Source of the DNA: Myxococcus sp.
GTDB taxonomy: Bacteria > Myxococcota > Myxococcia > Myxococcales > Myxococcaceae
Assembly: GCA_014879945.1 (NCBI GenBank)
Contig: JACSRE010000132.1
Location: 1-46,681 of the forward strand
Reading direction: 5' to 3'
DNA length: 46,681 nucleotides
The notes below the pieces were generated by a model that worked only from the letters and a program-made list of their open reading frames with translations, searched no databases and was not told the origin of the DNA. Shown one piece after another: positions 43,231 through 46,681 of the stretch. Positions within the stretch are counted from its first letter, which is position 1; each line of letters starts with the position of its first letter. Position numbers and translations under genes: made by a program.

Positions 43231-43850
43231 GCCTCGCCTCCTTCGAAGAACTCGGCCAGCGCCGGGTCGTCTTTGGCCAACGCCTCGAGCTCTCGGCGCG
43301 CGTAGAACAGCCGCGTTCGCACCGTGAGGATGTTGGTGTCGAGGGCTTGCGCGATGGTCTGCGCGTCCACGCCCTGCAGGTCGTGCATCACCAGCACCGC
43401 GCGCTTCTTGGGCGAGAGCTTCTCGAGCAGCGCCTCGACGCGGGCCTGGCGCTCCGACGAGAGCGACACGTCTTCGGGGCGCGGGCGCTCGTCGACCTGC
43501 TCAGGCACCTCTTCGACGATGTCGAGGCGGCTGCGGGTGTGCTTGCGGCGCGACTTCATCGCGACGTGCACCGTCACCCGGTACAGCCAGGTGGTGAAGG
43601 CGCTCTTGCCCTCGAAGCGCTTGATGCTGCGGAACACCTCGATGAAGACGTCTTGCACCACGTCTTCGAGGTCGGCGCGCGGCACCAGGAACGTCAGCTG
43701 CCGCGTCACCTGGCGGTGGTGGGTCGCGTAGAGCTCCCTGAAGGCCGAGACGTCGCCGGCCTTCGCCCGATCGACGGCGCTCGTACCCATCGCTTCCCGC
43801 ATTCGGGGCGCCTGTACTGCCACGGTCGCCTGACTGTCCAGCCACGTCAT
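43227..43850 (-). CDS. ECF-type RNA polymerase sigma factor
   Basis: The protein has sigma region 2 (AFRELYATHHRQVTRQL ... VVQDVFIEVFRS) and region 4 (LEKLSPKKRAVLVMHDLQG ... VRTRLFYARREL), with a linker between them. Lengths fit ECF factors. The start is uncertain: ATG 43850 (207 residues, used here), 43802 or 43790. All keep the sigma domains intact. It directs transcription of envelope or stress genes and is released by the anti-sigma factor encoded next to it. No target promoter motif was identified. Confidence 0.88.
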   Translation of the reverse strand: MTWLDSQATVAVQAPRMREAMGTSAVDRAKAGDVSAFRELYATHHRQVTRQLTFLVPRADLEDVVQDVFIEVFRSIKRFEGKSAFTTWLYRVTVHVAMKSRRKHTRSRLDIVEEVPEQVDERPRPEDVSLSSERQARVEALLEKLSPKKRAVLVMHDLQGVDAQTIAQALDTNILTVRTRLFYARRELEALAKDDPALAEFFEGGEA

Positions 43851-43961
43851 GGCGATGGGTTCCCGCCGTGACGCAGCCCATTCATCGATTCGCGCTCGCG
43901 TGGCGCCAGCGAACCCGCGTGGTTGCATCACGGCGCTGGCAATGCGAAGGCGCCGCGGCCC

Positions 43962-44696
43962 ATGGCTTCTTCGACCCTCACCCTCGGCCGCGTGCTCTTC
44001 CGGCTGCGCAGCCTCACGCCGGTGCCGGTGCTGGCGCTCTGCGTCTGGGTGCTGTGGCGCAGCCGCGCCGAGCCGGGCCCGGGAGGCGCCGACGTCGACT
44101 TCGCCTTCGACCTGCTCGGCCTCACCCTCGCCATCGCCGGCCAGGTGCTGCGCTTCTACGTGCTGGGCCGCGTGCCCGAGGGCACCAGCGGGCAGAACCT
44201 GTCGATTCAGGCCTCGACGCTCAACACCACCGGGCCCTACGCCTACGTGCGCAACCCGCTCTACGTCGGCAACCTCGGCATCGTGCTGGGCCTGTGCTTC
44301 ATCGCGCACCAGCCGTGGGTCTACGCCCTCGCGCTCGGCTTCTTCTTCGGCGAGTACTTCTTCATCATTCGCGCCGAAGAGGACTTCTTGCGCTCGAAGT
44401 TCGGCGCCGCCTTCGACGAGTTCTGCGAGGTGGTGCCGCGCTGGGTGCCGAGGCTGACGCCCGCGACGAAGGGCTCGCTGCGCGCAGGCGGCTTCGACTG
44501 GCGGCGCGCGCTGAAGAAAGAGATCAACCCGTTCTCGGCCTGGAGCCTGGGCGCCATCGGCCTGTGGGCCTGGGAGTCGGCGGCGCGCGGTACCCTCTCG
44601 ACGGGCTGGCTGGCCGGCTTCGTCTCGGCCGGCGCGATGGTGCTGGTCTCGCTGCTGGTGGTGAAGGCCTGGAAGAAAGGCTGGCTGTTCTCGTGA
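43962..44696 (+). CDS. Isoprenylcysteine carboxyl methyltransferase/phospholipid methyltransferase-like membrane protein
   Basis: The 244-residue membrane protein has about five to six hydrophobic helices and the ICMT/PEMT-family signature TGPYAYVRNPLYVGNLGIVLGL followed by RAEEDFLRSKFG and a final RWVPR segment, the SAM-binding part. Eukaryotic ICMTs methylate prenylated cysteines; bacterial homologues have mostly unknown lipid or protein substrates. The ATG at 43962 is used in preference to a TTG at 43923. It faces the sigma gene divergently over 111 bases. Its stop overlaps the next GTG start. Confidence 0.85.
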   Translation: MASSTLTLGRVLFRLRSLTPVPVLALCVWVLWRSRAEPGPGGADVDFAFDLLGLTLAIAGQVLRFYVLGRVPEGTSGQNLSIQASTLNTTGPYAYVRNPLYVGNLGIVLGLCFIAHQPWVYALALGFFFGEYFFIIRAEEDFLRSKFGAAFDEFCEVVPRWVPRLTPATKGSLRAGGFDWRRALKKEINPFSAWSLGAIGLWAWESAARGTLSTGWLAGFVSAGAMVLVSLLVVKAWKKGWLFS

Positions 44697-45538
44697 AGAA
44701 GCGACCTCCGCCGAAGCTGATGGGCAAGACGCCGACGAAGACGAAGCCGACGAGGCCGCCGAAGAAGGGCGGGGTGAAGGCGCCGCGTGCGCGAAGAGCC
44801 GCCCACGGCGACGAGCTGGTGCGGCGCTTCGACGGCGCGAAGGAGCTCGACGGGCTGCTGGCGCGGTCGGGCGCGCTGGGCGACGTCGAAGACGTGGTGC
44901 AGGCCTTCAAGGACGCGGTCGCCAAAGACGTGCCGCCGCAGCCGGTCATCATGGCCCTGTGGGAAGACGAGCCCCGCTTCGACTCGCCCGCCGCCGCCGA
45001 GGCGCTCTTCGCCAACCTGCTGGGCCTCTACGAGCTGGTGGCGTCGGGCCAGTCGTTCGACCTCGGCGCCGGCACCGCGGTGGTGCGCACCCGGAAGGCC
45101 CGCGCGCCGGCGCCGCCGCCGCTGACCGAGGCGCCCGACACCGACTGGCTCGAGCTGGCCTGGCGGTACCTCGACGACGCCCCGCGGGAGCGCGAGCGCC
45201 TGGGCCACGCCTTCGACAACCGGCAAGACGCCCTGGTGAGCCTCATCGACGCCTCCGGCCTCTCGGACGGGGGCTTCGCCTTCGTGCGGGAGCTCTGCTT
45301 CGAGGTGTTCGCGATGCTCGAGCTGGGCGGGCGCCACGTCGGGGTCGTCGACGAAGCCCACGTGCCCGATGGCCCACCGCCAGCCCTGCCCGAGGCGCTC
45401 CGCCAGTGGGTCGACGACGGCCTGGTGGAAGCCGAAGCCGCCGACGAGGAGCCGCTGCCCGAGGCCGAGCACCCTGACGTGCGCGACCTCGCCCTCCGGT
45501 TGGTCGGGGCGCTCTGGCGGGCCGCCGGCGCGCGGTGA
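44693..45538 (+). CDS. Uncharacterised soluble protein
   Basis: The 281-residue protein starts at a GTG overlapping the preceding stop (GTGA). The N-terminal 40 residues are Lys/Pro/Arg-rich and disordered; the rest is acidic and helical, without membrane segments, cysteine motifs or a family I can name. The end (EEPLPEAEHPDVRDLALRLVG) is very acidic. It is translationally coupled to the methyltransferase-like gene. Confidence 0.7.
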   Translation: MKKRPPPKLMGKTPTKTKPTRPPKKGGVKAPRARRAAHGDELVRRFDGAKELDGLLARSGALGDVEDVVQAFKDAVAKDVPPQPVIMALWEDEPRFDSPAAAEALFANLLGLYELVASGQSFDLGAGTAVVRTRKARAPAPPPLTEAPDTDWLELAWRYLDDAPRERERLGHAFDNRQDALVSLIDASGLSDGGFAFVRELCFEVFAMLELGGRHVGVVDEAHVPDGPPPALPEALRQWVDDGLVEAEAADEEPLPEAEHPDVRDLALRLVGALWRAAGAR

Positions 45539-45637
45539 CTTGACGCTCAGCCCTCGGGTGACCGACCATACGGGTCCTCGGTGCAGGGTCGGCCCCTTCT
45601 CTTTGCCGGCTCGCGCCACATCAGGAGTCACCAGCGC

Positions 45638-46195
45638 ATGGCGGGGAAAGACCGCGACGACGAAACCGGCATCAACGGCAAACGCAAGAAGACCTGGCGC
45701 GAGCTCGACGCTCAGCGTGGCAAGGGCAAGTACCAGTCTCGACAAGACGACCCCAAGCAGCAGCGCATCGAGCGCTCGGCCAGCTACGAGAAGTACAAGA
45801 AGGCCGCCGACTCGCTCTTCTCGGGCGGCGAGCTGCCCAAGGGCCTGGCCGAGACCTTCGACCCAGAGGGCAAGCGCAAGGCCCAGAAAGAGGCCATGCA
45901 GAAGGTGTCTGAGGCGCCCGACCGCAAGGCCTGGGTGGAGCGGGTGGTGGCGTTCCTCGCCGAGTACCCCGAGCTGCCTGAAGACCCCTACTTCCTCGAC
46001 TCGTTGCTCGACCACCCGAAGGACCGCATCGTCGACAAGGCCCTCGGCAAGCTCGAGGCCCTGCAGCGCGACGGCCGGTTGCTCAAGGAGAAGGCGCCCA
46101 AGAGCCTGCCCCAGCGCCTGCGCTCGCTCGAGATGACGTCGATGGACCCCGACGTTCAGGGCCGCGCCAAGGTGCTGCGCGCCATCATCACCTGA
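45638..46195 (+). CDS. Uncharacterised charged helical protein
   Basis: The 185-residue hydrophilic protein has an AGGAG ribosome binding site 10 bases before its ATG. The N-terminal 60 residues are Lys/Arg/Gln-rich and probably disordered; the rest is helical. No signal, membrane segment or known motif is seen. It lies between the preceding gene (99-base gap) and the convergent response regulator (22-base gap). Confidence 0.7.
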   Translation: MAGKDRDDETGINGKRKKTWRELDAQRGKGKYQSRQDDPKQQRIERSASYEKYKKAADSLFSGGELPKGLAETFDPEGKRKAQKEAMQKVSEAPDRKAWVERVVAFLAEYPELPEDPYFLDSLLDHPKDRIVDKALGKLEALQRDGRLLKEKAPKSLPQRLRSLEMTSMDPDVQGRAKVLRAIIT

Positions 46196-46217
46196 GCCCG
46201 CGTCACCTGGGCCGGCG

Positions 46218-46681
46218 TCAGTCGTCGTTGTCGGGGTAGTGCTTCTCGAGGCAGTCCTGGCAGAGCGCGTGGCTGAACTTCGCGCTGCTGTGCTGCTCGA
46301 TGTACGTCTCCACGCGCTCCCACAGCTGCTCCTGGCTGCGAATGCGTTTGCAGTGCATGCAGATGGGGATCATGCCCTGCAGCTCCTGGACGTGGCGCTT
46401 CTCTTCCTGCAGCCGGCTGATCTGCTCGGCCAGCGACTGCTCCAGCTTCAGCATGCGCTCCCCGACGCGGAGCCGGGCGCGCATCTCTTCGGGGTCGACC
46501 GGCTTCGAGATGAAGTCGTCTGCGCCTGCCGACAACCCGGTCACGACGTCTGACTTCGAAGAGCGCGCCGTCACCAGCAACAGGTACGTGTAGGACTGCG
46601 CCGCGCGGGCGCGCACCCGCTCGCAGATCTCAGGCCCGTCGAGGCCGGGCATCTGCCAGTCGAGGAGCGCGAGGGCGGGCG
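46218..46681 (-). CDS. Response regulator with C-terminal Cys-rich tail (5' truncated)
   Basis: Only the last 154 residues lie in the window; the frame continues past the right edge. The visible part contains the receiver phosphorylation-site segment ALLDWQMPGLDG with the acceptor Asp (46669-46671), the conserved Thr/Lys positions (LLLVTARS and FISKPVD), a coiled-coil linker, and a C-terminal domain with CMHCKRIR and CQDCLEKHYP. This cysteine-bearing tail recurs in bacterial sensor and regulator proteins; its role is unclear, perhaps zinc or FeS binding. The kinase partner is outside the window. Confidence 0.85.
   Translation of the reverse strand, partial: PALALLDWQMPGLDGPEICERVRARAAQSYTYLLLVTARSSKSDVVTGLSAGADDFISKPVDPEEMRARLRVGERMLKLEQSLAEQISRLQEEKRHVQELQGMIPICMHCKRIRSQEQLWERVETYIEQHSSAKFSHALCQDCLEKHYPDNDD

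Noticed and set aside
45560-45600. Short inverted repeat (CCGACC...GGTCGG) between two hypothetical genes
   Set aside because: Only about six base pairs with a long loop and no U tract; not convincing as a terminator or operator.

Overview
The window is about 47 kb of very GC-rich bacterial DNA, densely packed and full of 1-4 base ATGA/GTGA gene overlaps. It carries many small lipoproteins with Asp/Ala/Gly-rich linkers, PEGA-domain proteins, a TIGR02996-type protein, an AgmX/GltJ-like TonB-type C-terminus fused to an anti-sigma factor, and a calpain-like protease. Together these point to a Myxococcota (delta-proteobacterial) genome; this is inferred from gene content, since no rRNA or other phylogenetic marker is present. 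No tRNA, rRNA, insertion sequence, phage gene or CRISPR array was seen.

Region 1 (1-2100): the 3' end of a GMC flavin oxidoreductase, a 320-base non-coding stretch with a 47-bp tandem duplication, and moaA (molybdenum cofactor biosynthesis) on the minus strand. Region 2 (2250-18537) is the centrepiece: one plus-strand run of about 15 genes. It holds an exported two-domain rhodanese, a YeeE/YedE (TsuA-like) thiosulfate-type transporter, a 41-residue membrane peptide and a membrane-anchored rhodanese that lacks its catalytic cysteine. These are followed by a complete Tat-exported type II DMSO-reductase-family enzyme (alpha, beta, and gamma fused to cytochrome c), a small secreted protein, and a second complete molybdoenzyme of PsrABC architecture (FeS, NrfD/PsrC, large subunit). 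The run ends with a TorD-like chaperone, a polyferredoxin, an AroE-like degenerate protein, a small helical protein and a thioredoxin. Two exported proteins of this run end in Gly-Cys-Leu, a penultimate-cysteine tail like that of the sulfur carrier DsrC. My inference is an undescribed periplasmic sulfur-handling respiratory system in which sulfur is imported or passed between rhodanese-like carriers and oxidised or reduced by two molybdoenzymes linked to cytochrome c and to quinone.

Region 3 (18479-22096): an Mrp-family ATPase without the usual CxxC, a five-haem cytochrome lipoprotein, and serine acetyltransferase (cysteine synthesis), which fits the sulfur theme. Region 4 (22128-28265): an orphan, membrane-anchored GspE/PilB-like ATPase with a PEGA protein, two lipoproteins, a quinone-oxidoreductase-like MDR protein, an aldo/keto reductase and a TPR lipoprotein. 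Region 5 (28325-32988): glycerol kinase, a lipoprotein, a MATE exporter and a calpain-like protease. Region 6 (32956-41849): a hypothetical protein, an S9 peptidase, a zinc-finger membrane protein, a UreG paralogue without the metal-binding CPH motif, an exported beta-helix protein, a large TIGR02996-type protein and a monohaem cytochrome-like lipoprotein. Region 7 (41854-46681): an ECF sigma/anti-sigma pair, an isoprenylcysteine-methyltransferase-like membrane protein, two hypothetical proteins and a truncated response regulator.

Long ORFs antisense to the molybdoenzymes are codon-bias shadows and were not annotated.
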